A stretch of DNA of 8,669 nucleotides from Coprobacillaceae bacterium UN01-12pH3A. Its GTDB lineage: Bacteria; Bacillota_I; Bacilli_A; Erysipelotrichales; Coprobacillaceae. Both the position numbers and the translations under genes were made by a program. Of this stretch, positions 1 through 7,338 are shown in pieces (the stretch's first letter is position 1; each line of letters begins with the position of its first letter). The notes under the pieces are model-generated. The model saw nothing but the letters and a program-made list of their open reading frames with translations. It was not told where the DNA came from and searched no databases. Location of the stretch: NCBI GenBank assembly GCA_027676805.1, contig JAQENU010000022.1, positions 4,634 through 13,302 of the forward strand, written 5' to 3'.

Positions 1-451
1 GAATCATAAAAAAGTAACAAATAGTTAAAGTAGATAAAAACCATGTCACACCATTTAACCCAAGATAATATTCGGAATTTGGAACAAGCGACTGAATTAA
101 GAACAAATGAGATAAAACTATATTATAATTTATTGTTTTATGCTCTAAAAAAACTGATAAAATAATCTCAAATATTATCGTAGTAATATAATAAATATAG
201 AATTTACTCACTCTTTTAAAAACAAAATTATAGGTTCTCATTTTTTTATTTATAAGCGATAAATAATTGACATAACCACTTATAACAAAAAAATACGAAA
301 CTGCTGTTACACCAAAACCTGAAAAATATGAATAATAAAAAGAATCTCTTATTGATGGAAACCATGACAAATGAAACAAAAATATCAAACAAAAAAGCAA
401 ACCTCTTAGACCCTCTATACTCATTATTTTTGATGACTTACTCTTATACAT
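1..451 (-). CDS. Acyltransferase-3 family membrane acyltransferase, N-terminal part (runs off left edge)
   Basis: The minus strand from ATG at 451 stays open for 150 codons to the window edge, so the C-terminal part is missing. The translation shows acyltransferase-3 (OatA/OafB-like) hallmarks: IEGLRGLLFCLIFLFHLSW at residues 12-30, with the conserved Arg16 and His27, then FFVISGY at 54-60, the basic FKRVSKFYIYY stretch near 78-88, and GVTWFLS at 134-140 before another hydrophobic segment. Known members are multi-pass inner-membrane proteins that transfer acetyl or other acyl groups to extracytoplasmic glycans. Here it probably O-acylates the polysaccharide or its lipid-linked unit; the acyl group and acceptor are unknown. 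It starts 1 base after the stop of the GT4 gene, preceded by a weak GGTG motif six bases upstream. An in-frame ATG at 463 would overlap that gene and has no better ribosome site. Family is confident; full length and activity cannot be judged. Confidence 0.87.
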   Translation of the reverse strand, partial: MYKSKSSKIMSIEGLRGLLFCLIFLFHLSWFPSIRDSFYYSYFSGFGVTAVSYFFVISGYVNYLSLINKKMRTYNFVFKRVSKFYIYYITTIIFEIILSVFLEHKTINYNIVLSHLFLIQSLVPNSEYYLGLNGVTWFLSTLTICYFFMI

Positions 452-452
452 T

Positions 453-1547
453 TTAAGCACCATAAAATTCTAAAATTCTTTTCATAACAACATCCATATT
501 AAATTCATTAATATTTTTTACAGATGTATTTCTATAATTACCTAATGCATAATTAGCCCACAAAGAAGATTCATCATCTATGTCTAAAGATAAACAGTTT
601 TCATTGCATATCAGTTCTTTAGGTACTGCTTTAGACACAACGCATTTCGTATTCATTATCTGTGCTTCAAGAACAACCATCGGAAAACCTTCTTGGAACG
701 AAGGAAATATTAAGCAATCAGAAATAGATAATAAATCTGGAATATCTTCTCTCAATCCTAAAAAAATAACATCATTTTCTAAATTTAATTCTTTTATTCT
801 TTCTTCCAACAAGAAAACATAGTCTTTTTCCCCCGTTCCCACAATAACTAATTTAGAATTTTTTTTGATTTTTTTAATTTCATAAAACACTTCAAGAAGC
901 TTTTGATGATTTTTTACCGGGTTAATACGTCCTACATGTATTATTATAAATTCATCATTAATACCGATAGATTGTTTCAATTTACATCTATCAATTTTTC
1001 TATTTTTAATTTTTTCAAAGTCTACCGAATTAGGCATATAATAAACATTTTTTCTACTTACAATTTTTTTGGCGTCATTTAACATTTTTGAATTTAATAC
1101 AAATGTTTTTAAATCTTTTTTTACTATAAGAAACCTTAAAATATACAACCATGTTTTCCCTAGATACTTTACATACCTTTCTATATTAGAATGATATGTA
1201 TAAAACAACTTAGTTTTTTTTGATTTTGCAAAAATTAAATAATTGCTTGTTTTAATATGCGCGTGAATTACATCAATTTGATTTTCATTTAAAAATTTTA
1301 TCCAATTCAATATTAATGATATTTTATCATATATATATCCTATTCCTTTACGATGGTTATCATTTAATAAATAAATAGGTTGTATATTGTTACTTATTAA
1401 TTCATCGTGTAGAATACTTTCTTTATATTTATTAAAAATGACTATTTTCACATCCAAATTATTTTCCTTTAAATATATAGCATAATCTGTGACTAAGCTT
1501 TCAGCTCCACCGACATTTAATGAATTTAAACAATGTACAATTTTCAT
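453..1547 (-). CDS. GT4-family glycosyltransferase (third GT4 of the cluster)
   Basis: A 364-residue protein with the two-domain GT-B layout of retaining GT4 enzymes. The N-terminal acceptor domain opens with MKIVHCLNSLNVGGAE, a glycine-rich loop seen in EpsF/CapM-like transferases. The C-terminal donor domain starts near IIHVGRINPVKNH (residues 202-214), continues with VIVGTG and FLG, and carries the EX7E motif EGFPMVVLE (Glu286 and Glu294) that contacts the nucleotide-sugar. It lacks a signal peptide or clear membrane span, so it should act at the cytoplasmic membrane face on undecaprenyl-linked intermediates. The start at 1547 overlaps the preceding acetyltransferase stop in an ATGA (1547-1544), with GAGGAA about six bases upstream, which implies translational coupling. 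Donor sugar and linkage cannot be read from the sequence. Confidence 0.93.
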   Translation of the reverse strand: MKIVHCLNSLNVGGAESLVTDYAIYLKENNLDVKIVIFNKYKESILHDELISNNIQPIYLLNDNHRKGIGYIYDKISLILNWIKFLNENQIDVIHAHIKTSNYLIFAKSKKTKLFYTYHSNIERYVKYLGKTWLYILRFLIVKKDLKTFVLNSKMLNDAKKIVSRKNVYYMPNSVDFEKIKNRKIDRCKLKQSIGINDEFIIIHVGRINPVKNHQKLLEVFYEIKKIKKNSKLVIVGTGEKDYVFLLEERIKELNLENDVIFLGLREDIPDLLSISDCLIFPSFQEGFPMVVLEAQIMNTKCVVSKAVPKELICNENCLSLDIDDESSLWANYALGNYRNTSVKNINEFNMDVVMKRILEFYGA

Positions 1548-2068
1548 TTAAGTTCCTCGCGAAATTTATTTTCATAATATGCTCTTTTTTCTTCCTCTTT
1601 CATTAAATGCGTGTTTTGAAAATTATTTATATGTTTTAGAACATATTCATCAACAGTCATTAAAAATTTAGCTGGAGTTCCTGCCCAGACTTGATTATCC
1701 GGTATATCTTTCGTAACTGTTGAATTACACCCTACTATTACATTATTACCAATTTTAACGCCAGGCATAATTGTTGAATTCCATCCGACAAATACATTAT
1801 CACCTATAATTATTGGTTTTAGTAAATCAAGTTCATGTTTTGAAAGCATTTCTCTAACAACCCATAAACTACCATCATGTGTAATAAAATTAACATTGTG
1901 AGTCAGTCGCACATGGTCACCTATTTTTATTAACCATGGTTCTGTACCAAATTTTACAGATTTGTAAAAATCACAATTATTTCCAAATTTAAGACCGGAT
2001 TTTCTTAAAAATATTTGGTATTTATTTTGTGGCATTACTTTTGTTATAAATTTAAGTATATAATCCAT
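1544..2068 (-). CDS. Left-handed beta-helix (hexapeptide) O-acetyltransferase
   Basis: From the ATG at 2068 this is a 174-residue protein of the maltose/galactoside acetyltransferase-like superfamily. An N-terminal helical region of about 25 residues precedes repeats of hexapeptide type: IKIGDHVRLTHNVNF (47-61), IIIGDNVFVGWNSTIMPGV, then IGNNVIVGCNSTVTKDIP and the classic end AGTPAKFL (129-136). FITHDGSLW (61-69) holds His64, the likely catalytic base by analogy with family members. A charged helical tail follows the helix. The family moves acetyl from acetyl-CoA to a sugar hydroxyl or amine; here the acceptor is probably a sugar of the repeat unit. An ATG at 2089 gives seven more residues, but the strong AGGGAG site lies between the two ATGs, eight bases before 2068, so I prefer the shorter form. 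It overlaps the polymerase gene by 17 bases and the following GT4 by 4. Confidence 0.9.
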   Translation of the reverse strand: MDYILKFITKVMPQNKYQIFLRKSGLKFGNNCDFYKSVKFGTEPWLIKIGDHVRLTHNVNFITHDGSLWVVREMLSKHELDLLKPIIIGDNVFVGWNSTIMPGVKIGNNVIVGCNSTVTKDIPDNQVWAGTPAKFLMTVDEYVLKHINNFQNTHLMKEEEKRAYYENKFREELK

Positions 2069-3359
2069 AACTTTCACTCCCTTTTTCATCTTTCCGTCCC
2101 TTAAGATAAAAAGAATAATAAACTAATAACGTTAAAATAAAAATATAAGGTAAACGAATATATTGAATGGAATTTAAATAAATAAAAAATATAGTACATA
2201 AGAATAAACTAAGTTTATTTAAACAAACATCTTTCTTTATTCTTTTATACATCATATATAAGAATACTAAGAAAATTATAAATCCAATAACTCCCCAACA
2301 TACATAGATTTCTTGTATCATATTATGCATAGAGTTTTCCACCCCAGTTTTTATAACCGGCTCTTGTAAACCTATTCCAAATAAAATATTTTTAAGGTTG
2401 GAAATCCAATATTGATTATATTTAAAAAACAATTCCGTTCTACCACTTGTTATTGTACTTGAAGTTATAAACCTCATTAGAGCATTTTTTAATAGCATAT
2501 ACATAAATGGTATAGATACAACCCCAAAAGCAATCAAACTTATATATATTTTCTTCCGTTTTCTTTTATCCATTTCATTCATATAAGAATAAAAATAAGA
2601 GCAGAACACTATTAATGAAAGTACCATACATATCAAAAATGTCTTGGATCTTGTCATAAAGCCAAAAATCATAAGTATAGTTAATGCAAATAAATATATG
2701 TTCTTTTTGTAGTAATGAAACATAATAAAGGAAAATATTATACCAAGCAAACAAAATAGAGCAATATTTGCTTCATTATCAAATACTCTTTGAGTTACTT
2801 CATTATTTAAAATATAAACATTTCCAAACCTATACTTTGAAGTCAATACATTAATTAAAGAATTACTATGATACATTAGAAATTGCATAAGAATATCAAT
2901 CATTGCGAATATTAAATTCACTAAATAAATGTCAATTATTTTTTTTACATTATCAATTTTTAAAGATAAAGCAATACAAAAAAAGAACAACATACTACTA
3001 TATCTTAAATAAGATCCTATGTTAAATGGAGGTATATTAAAATGAAGTAGTTCCCAAAAAGCCAAAACACAAATTATAAGGCTTAAGTAATCAAATTTCA
3101 TAATTTTATAAGATTTTAAAATCAAAACTATAGACGAAATTATAAATATATAGTTTATTTGTAAGGCTTGAGAATACAATGACATACAAATAGTAAATCC
3201 TATAATTTCTTCTTTATTGAAAAATAAAACAAAAAAAGCATACAAGACAGTATAAAAATATAACGGAATATTCATTATATTATTATCTCTTACTAAAATA
3301 AAAATAAAAAATAAAGACAAGAAAATATAAAACGAATTATTTTTTAATTTATCTATCAT
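2052..3359 (-). CDS. wzy: Wzy-like polysaccharide polymerase (O-antigen polymerase/ligase type membrane protein)
   Basis: A 435-residue, very hydrophobic protein with roughly ten to twelve predicted membrane spans by eye. Two features fit the O-antigen ligase/polymerase (Wzy_C) family. A TRSKTFLI segment (236-243) enters a membrane helix. A large extracytoplasmic loop at about 292-352 holds SGRTELFFKYNQYW (305-318), GIGL (328-331) and HNMIQE (345-350), just before the WGVIGFIIFL helix. Such proteins join lipid-linked repeat units on the outer membrane face of the cytoplasmic membrane; the conserved Arg and His of this loop are thought to bind glycan or pyrophosphate. Length is typical for a Wzy. 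In a Gram-positive cluster of this kind a polymerase is much more likely than a ligase. AAGGAG lies six bases before the ATG at 3359 and overlaps the stop of the upstream GT4. Its base composition is the most AT-rich of the window. Confidence 0.88.
   Translation of the reverse strand: MIDKLKNNSFYIFLSLFFIFILVRDNNIMNIPLYFYTVLYAFFVLFFNKEEIIGFTICMSLYSQALQINYIFIISSIVLILKSYKIMKFDYLSLIICVLAFWELLHFNIPPFNIGSYLRYSSMLFFFCIALSLKIDNVKKIIDIYLVNLIFAMIDILMQFLMYHSNSLINVLTSKYRFGNVYILNNEVTQRVFDNEANIALFCLLGIIFSFIMFHYYKKNIYLFALTILMIFGFMTRSKTFLICMVLSLIVFCSYFYSYMNEMDKRKRKKIYISLIAFGVVSIPFMYMLLKNALMRFITSSTITSGRTELFFKYNQYWISNLKNILFGIGLQEPVIKTGVENSMHNMIQEIYVCWGVIGFIIFLVFLYMMYKRIKKDVCLNKLSLFLCTIFFIYLNSIQYIRLPYIFILTLLVYYSFYLKGRKDEKGSESYGLYT
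2077..2082 (-). promoter_or_regulatory. Ribosome binding site deciding the acetyltransferase start at 2068
   Basis: On the minus strand AGGGAG is followed by an eight-base spacer and ATG at 2068. It lies downstream of the alternative ATG at 2089, which has only a GGAAAG directly abutting it. This favours 2068. The site sits inside the last codons of the polymerase gene. Confidence 0.7.
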
Positions 3360-3369
3360 AATTAACTCC

Positions 3370-4536
3370 TTATTTTATAAATTTTATTAACTTTTCTTTA
3401 AAATTATTATAATTAAAGCGCTCGATATGCGTTTTTGCTTCGTTAGCTATCGTTTTACTTTCGAGATAATTTTGATAAACTTGAATAATGCCTTTTGCTA
3501 ATTGATGATCGCAATCTTCAAAAATATTAGCTTCAAAGTTATTTCCTCCACTCATTTCTGGAACTAATGTGCCATATTTTGTTGTTATTATCTCTTGAAT
3601 TTGTAAATTCTTATAATCATCAAATAAAATTTCTTGTGGTCCAGATTTACAATTTGCTGCAATAACAGGAGTTCCAACAGCCATAGCTTCTACTAAAGCA
3701 TTCGGAAAACCCTCAGTTAAAGAGGACAATACATATACATTAGATTTTTTCATATATTTATAAGGATTACTTCTTCCACCTAATAATGTAACAACATTTT
3801 TCAATTCTAATGCATTTATAAGATCATGAAGACTTTCATGTAGTTCTCCATTTCCTAAAATAATTAATTTAATACTAGGAATTTCTGTTTTACAAAGCGC
3901 AATGGCTTTGATTAAATGATGGAATGCTTTTTGTTCTGATAATCTACCTACGCTAATTAAAATAAAATCTTCATTGTTAAATTCATAATCGTCCACTTTT
4001 TCCCTTGCTTTATTTTCAATAAAGGTAATATCATATGGGTTATATATAACCATATTTTTTTCTTTTGGAATGTTCCAATATTTTTCTGCATCATTAGCAA
4101 TCTGTTTCGAACAACTAGATATATAATCAAATTTGTTCATAATATATTTATCTGCTTTCTTTGTCAAAAATGGTTTTGTAAGCCAATCATACGAACGAAT
4201 ACTTGTATATATCTCTTCCTTTCTCTTTGTAATTACATTTAAGTAATTCGAATACATTCCAAAAGAAAAAACAATTTCAGGTTGTAATTTTTTTTTCATT
4301 TTTCTAGTTTGAATTAATCGCTTTACAAAATCAATTAGTTTATTTACTTTACCTAAAGAAGGAGGAACATTTAAGTCATATAAAGGTATATCAATATTAT
4401 AATCTTTATTTGTTTGATAGAGTGTTACTATTGTTACATCATAATCTTTTTTCAATAATTCTGATGCAATAAATACAACTCTTTCCATTCCACCAAAATT
4501 TAGACCACCTATAAAAAAAACAAGTTTTTTCTTCAT
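3370..4536 (-). CDS. GT4-family glycosyltransferase (second GT4 of the cluster)
   Basis: From ATG at 4536 the product is 388 residues, a GT-B retaining glycosyltransferase. MKKKLVFFIGGLNFGGMERV is the usual N-terminal acceptor-domain strand and loop. The donor half starts at ISVGRLSEQKAFHHLIKA (194-211), with LIILGNGELH, then the EX7E motif EGFPNALVE (Glu275, Glu283) and SGPQEIL (298-304). This pattern resembles PglJ/AmsD-like capsule enzymes that often use GalNAc, Gal or GlcNAc donors, but the donor here is not proven. The start at 4536 is chosen over an upstream in-frame ATG at 4599 because a perfect GGAGGT lies seven bases before it, the family fold begins there, and the extra 21 residues (cysteine-rich, starting MYCCRC) would merely overlap the acetyltransferase gene. 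That leaves a 17-base gap after the upstream stop. A cytoplasmic-face enzyme is expected. Confidence 0.93.
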   Translation of the reverse strand: MKKKLVFFIGGLNFGGMERVVFIASELLKKDYDVTIVTLYQTNKDYNIDIPLYDLNVPPSLGKVNKLIDFVKRLIQTRKMKKKLQPEIVFSFGMYSNYLNVITKRKEEIYTSIRSYDWLTKPFLTKKADKYIMNKFDYISSCSKQIANDAEKYWNIPKEKNMVIYNPYDITFIENKAREKVDDYEFNNEDFILISVGRLSEQKAFHHLIKAIALCKTEIPSIKLIILGNGELHESLHDLINALELKNVVTLLGGRSNPYKYMKKSNVYVLSSLTEGFPNALVEAMAVGTPVIAANCKSGPQEILFDDYKNLQIQEIITTKYGTLVPEMSGGNNFEANIFEDCDHQLAKGIIQVYQNYLESKTIANEAKTHIERFNYNNFKEKLIKFIK

Positions 4537-4543
4537 CAATGCT

Positions 4544-4549
4544 ACCTCC
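4544..4549 (-). promoter_or_regulatory. Ribosome binding site deciding the GT4 start at 4536
   Basis: GGAGGT on the minus strand with a seven-base spacer to ATG at 4536. It lies within the 17-base gap after the acetyltransferase stop (4554) and is the main reason for rejecting the ATG at 4599. Confidence 0.85.
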
Positions 4550-4553
4550 AAAA

Positions 4554-4985
4554 TCAACCATTTTTTATAATTCGTGCTGGAACACCTACAGCAGTACAAT
4601 TACACGGAATATCCTTGACAACTACTGCATTAGCTCCAATTTTAACATTATCTCCTATTACTACTTTTCCTAAGATAACAGCTCCACTACCAACGATACA
4701 ATTTTCACCAATGATAGGTGATCCTTTAGAATCTCCTCCTATTGTGACATTTTGATATATTACTGTACCTTTTTTAATTATTGCTTTTTGATTTATTACA
4801 ATACCATGAAAATGTGCTATATTCACTCCTTCTTCTAAAATCGCGAAATAAGGTATAGTACATCCTAAAATTAATTGCATTAAATGATAAATTATTTGCG
4901 ATATAAACGTAAGTTTATGCAAATAGAAAAACCTCTCGATTTTATAAACTTTAATTGCAATTGAAGTTTTATCCTTAGACATCAT
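4554..4985 (-). CDS. CysE-like hexapeptide acetyltransferase, probably acting on polysaccharide
   Basis: A 143-residue protein resembling the C-terminal half of serine O-acetyltransferase, the form common in capsule clusters. A helical lead of about 40 residues is followed by hexapeptide repeats: GVNIAHFHGIVIN (53-65), GTVIYQNVTIGGD, IIGENCIVGSGAVILG, IGDNVKIGANAVVVKDIP, and the end motif AVGVPARIIK (132-141). His58 lines up with the catalytic His of CysE in its DHATG motif. The preceding Asp is replaced by Ala57, and the His of the CysE GGDRHP loop is absent (GGDSKGSP here). Those positions contact serine in true CysE, so I infer a sugar acceptor, not cysteine synthesis. The start at 4985 overlaps the previous GT4 stop as ATGA, with GGAGG ten bases upstream; a second ATG follows immediately at 4982. 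The length is that of short cluster-encoded members, not the roughly 270 residues of E. coli CysE. Confidence 0.88.
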   Translation of the reverse strand: MMSKDKTSIAIKVYKIERFFYLHKLTFISQIIYHLMQLILGCTIPYFAILEEGVNIAHFHGIVINQKAIIKKGTVIYQNVTIGGDSKGSPIIGENCIVGSGAVILGKVVIGDNVKIGANAVVVKDIPCNCTAVGVPARIIKNG

Positions 4986-6088
4986 GATTTCACTTCCTCC
5001 AAGATGTCATAATATAATTTACACAATTTTATTACTTCTTGTTTGATATCAAATCCTGCTTCTGTAAGACATTCAACAACATCATCTCTCGATAAACTAC
5101 TATCAATTTTTTTTATTGCCTCAATCCAATCTTTCACATCGTTATTTATAGGGACAACTTGGTTTTCTAAAACATTTGCAGCTAAGGGGATTTGATCGGA
5201 CATAATACATCTCAATCCGTTTGCCTGCGCTTCAATTAGCACTATACCTAATCCTTCAAAGATAGATGGGAACACAAATAAATCGAAAGCATTCAATATT
5301 AAATTAATATCCGTTCTATTACCTAAAAACATAACCTTATTCGATAGTTTGAGTTCTTCCACTTTAGTTCTTATATGGTTTTCAAGATAACCATTTCCTA
5401 TTAATAGTAAAATAGCTTTATCATTAACTCTTTGATATTCATTAAAAATATTAATTAATAAATCGTGATTTTTTGGTGGTGTAAAATGTCCAACATGCCC
5501 GATTACAAACTTATCATCGATATTTAAACTATTCCTATATTTTTTTCGCTCTTCATTGTTAAAAATATAGTTTTCTAATTCAATAGCATTATTAATCACA
5601 TAACCATGTTTTTTAAAATCATTACCAAATATAGCAATTCCTGCCTCATCAGAGCATGAAAAATAGAAATCCGGTATATGCTTACCAAGTTCATAAAAAA
5701 GTCTATTTCTAAAACTTGACAATCGATTTTCACCAAATCGAGTTGCATGTGCGTGTGAAATAATTTTTTTAACACCTAGTTTTTTCTTTGAATTAAAAAA
5801 TACATAATTTAAAAATGGCAAATGTATATGTAAAATATCATACTCTAAATAATGTTTATTATAGAAAATGTTTAAATCAGATTTAAATTTGATTAAGTTT
5901 TTGGGAGATGTTATATAATATACATTTCCTCCATAAAATTCAATTTCCTTTTCATAAGTACTATTTCCTTTTTCAAAGCAGAGGAAATCAAATTGAATAT
6001 CTGAGTATAGATATTTATAATATTTCATAACTACATTTATTATCCCACTATCTCTATTTATATTAGGTACAAAATGTAAGATTTTCAT
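4982..6088 (-). CDS. GT4-family glycosyltransferase, EpsF-like (first GT4 of the cluster)
   Basis: A 368-residue GT-B glycosyltransferase. The N-terminal domain has MKILHFVPNINRDSGIINVV, the DILHIHLP strand (84-91), and ISHAHATRFGENRLSSFRN (110-128), a pattern typical of EpsF-like exopolysaccharide transferases. The donor domain shows GHVGHFTPPKNHDLL (197-211), LLLIGNG, VMFLGNRTDI and the EX7E motif EGLGIVLIE (Glu278, Glu286). In the G-R-F phosphate-binding motif of many GT4 enzymes the Arg is His201 here, a variant I believe occurs in this subgroup; Lys206 is kept. It is expected to add a sugar to the undecaprenyl-linked repeat unit at the cytoplasmic face; it follows ugd directly (3-base gap), which makes a glucuronosyl donor possible but unproven. 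The start at 6088 is preceded by AAGGGA, which overlaps the last ugd codons. The stop overlaps the next gene's ATG. Confidence 0.93.
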   Translation of the reverse strand: MKILHFVPNINRDSGIINVVMKYYKYLYSDIQFDFLCFEKGNSTYEKEIEFYGGNVYYITSPKNLIKFKSDLNIFYNKHYLEYDILHIHLPFLNYVFFNSKKKLGVKKIISHAHATRFGENRLSSFRNRLFYELGKHIPDFYFSCSDEAGIAIFGNDFKKHGYVINNAIELENYIFNNEERKKYRNSLNIDDKFVIGHVGHFTPPKNHDLLINIFNEYQRVNDKAILLLIGNGYLENHIRTKVEELKLSNKVMFLGNRTDINLILNAFDLFVFPSIFEGLGIVLIEAQANGLRCIMSDQIPLAANVLENQVVPINNDVKDWIEAIKKIDSSLSRDDVVECLTEAGFDIKQEVIKLCKLYYDILEEVKS

Positions 6089-6091
6089 TAT

Positions 6092-7324
6092 TTAATCCCT
6101 TCTAAATACATCTCTTGTATAGACTTTATCTTGAACGTCATCTAAGCATGTATCATATCTATTGGCTACAATAGCTTGAGATACTCTTTTGAATTGATCT
6201 AAATCATTGATAACTTCACTTCCAAAAAATGTACTTCCATCTTCTAATGTGGGTTCATAAATAATCACCTTTGCCCCTTTGGCTTTTATTCTTTTCATTA
6301 CTCCTTGTATAGAAGATTGTCTAAAGTTATCGCTATTAGATTTCATTGTTAATCTATATACACCAACAATGATTTCTTTTTCCTTAGATGAATCATAATC
6401 ATCATTCGATTGATAGCCCCCTGCAATTTCTAAAACTCTATCTGCAATATAATCTTTTCTTGTTCTATTTGATTGAACAATGGCACTCATCATTTCTTGT
6501 GGAACATCTTCATAATTCGCTAATAATTGTTTGGTATCTTTTGGTAAGCAATATCCACCATACCCAAAGGAAGGATTATTATAATGTGTTCCTATTCTTG
6601 GATCAAGACATACTCCATTAATAATTTCTTGTGTATCTAATCCTTTCATTTCACAATAGGTATCCAATTCATTAAAATAAGAGACTCTTAATGCTAAATA
6701 AGTATTAGCAAACAACTTAACAGCTTCCGCCTCTGTAAATCCCATAAACAACGTATCAATATCTTCTTTAATTGCTCCTTCTTGAAGCATATGAGCAAAA
6801 GTATGAGCTACTTTTACTAATCTTTCATCATTCATATCCGTACCGACAATAATTCTTGACGGATATAAATTATCATACAAAGCTTTAGATTCTCTTAAGA
6901 ACTCTGGTGAAAATATAATGTTCTTTGTATTATATTTATCTCTCACACTTTGAGTATATCCAACAGGAATGGTACTCTTGATAATCATGATAGCTTCCGG
7001 ATTCACTTCCATAACCAATTCAATCACATTTTCCACAGCACTTGTATCAAAGAAGTTTTCCTTTGAATCATAGTTAGTTGGTGCTGCAATCACAACCATT
7101 TCAGCATCCTTATATGCTTTTTTAGCATCTAAAGTCGCTGTTAGATTTAATTTTTTTGTACTTAAAAAGTCTTCAATTTCATTATCCTGAATTGGAGACT
7201 TTCTTTCATTAATCATATTCACTTTTTCTTCAATAATATCAACAGCCATAACCTCATGGTGTTGAGCTAATAATGTGGCTATGCTTAGTCCTACATAGCC
7301 TGTTCCTGCAACTGCAATTTTCAT
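6092..7324 (-). CDS. ugd: UDP-glucose 6-dehydrogenase (HasB/Ugd type)
   Basis: A 410-residue cytosolic enzyme that oxidises UDP-glucose to UDP-glucuronate with two NAD+. The N-terminal Rossmann domain opens with [14 protein letters not shown] (GxGYVG loop), with the acidic VDI (28-30) after the second strand. Catalytic elements are in place: SPEFLRES (139-146, Glu141), [20 protein letters not shown] (Lys203), and [11 protein letters not shown] (254-264) with nucleophile Cys259 and Asp263. C-terminal [17 protein letters not shown] and IVANRYD match the UDP-binding domain of streptococcal HasB, whose known active-site residues Glu141, Lys204 and Cys260 correspond with a one-residue offset. A short hydrophilic insert near 307-322 makes it slightly longer than HasB. 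GGAGG sits nine bases before the ATG, next to the GT2 stop. It supplies UDP-GlcA for the polysaccharide. Its GC content is visibly higher than that of the neighbouring polymerase. Confidence 0.97.
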   Translation of the reverse strand: MKIAVAGTGYVGLSIATLLAQHHEVMAVDIIEEKVNMINERKSPIQDNEIEDFLSTKKLNLTATLDAKKAYKDAEMVVIAAPTNYDSKENFFDTSAVENVIELVMEVNPEAIMIIKSTIPVGYTQSVRDKYNTKNIIFSPEFLRESKALYDNLYPSRIIVGTDMNDERLVKVAHTFAHMLQEGAIKEDIDTLFMGFTEAEAVKLFANTYLALRVSYFNELDTYCEMKGLDTQEIINGVCLDPRIGTHYNNPSFGYGGYCLPKDTKQLLANYEDVPQEMMSAIVQSNRTRKDYIADRVLEIAGGYQSNDDYDSSKEKEIIVGVYRLTMKSNSDNFRQSSIQGVMKRIKAKGAKVIIYEPTLEDGSTFFGSEVINDLDQFKRVSQAIVANRYDTCLDDVQDKVYTRDVFRRD

Positions 7325-7338
7325 TTTAATTTTCCTCC

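Noticed and set aside
580..822. Plus-strand open frame of 80 codons
   Set aside because: It lies entirely antisense to the GT4 gene, has no ribosome binding site that I can see, and its translation has no recognisable family pattern.
4554..4985. Reading the CysE-like gene as part of cysteine biosynthesis
   Set aside because: It is short, embedded in a polysaccharide operon, and lacks residues that contact serine in CysE.
6388..6621. Plus-strand open frame of 77 codons
   Set aside because: Antisense shadow of ugd, whose minus-strand protein is unambiguous; the plus-strand translation looks like random reverse reading.
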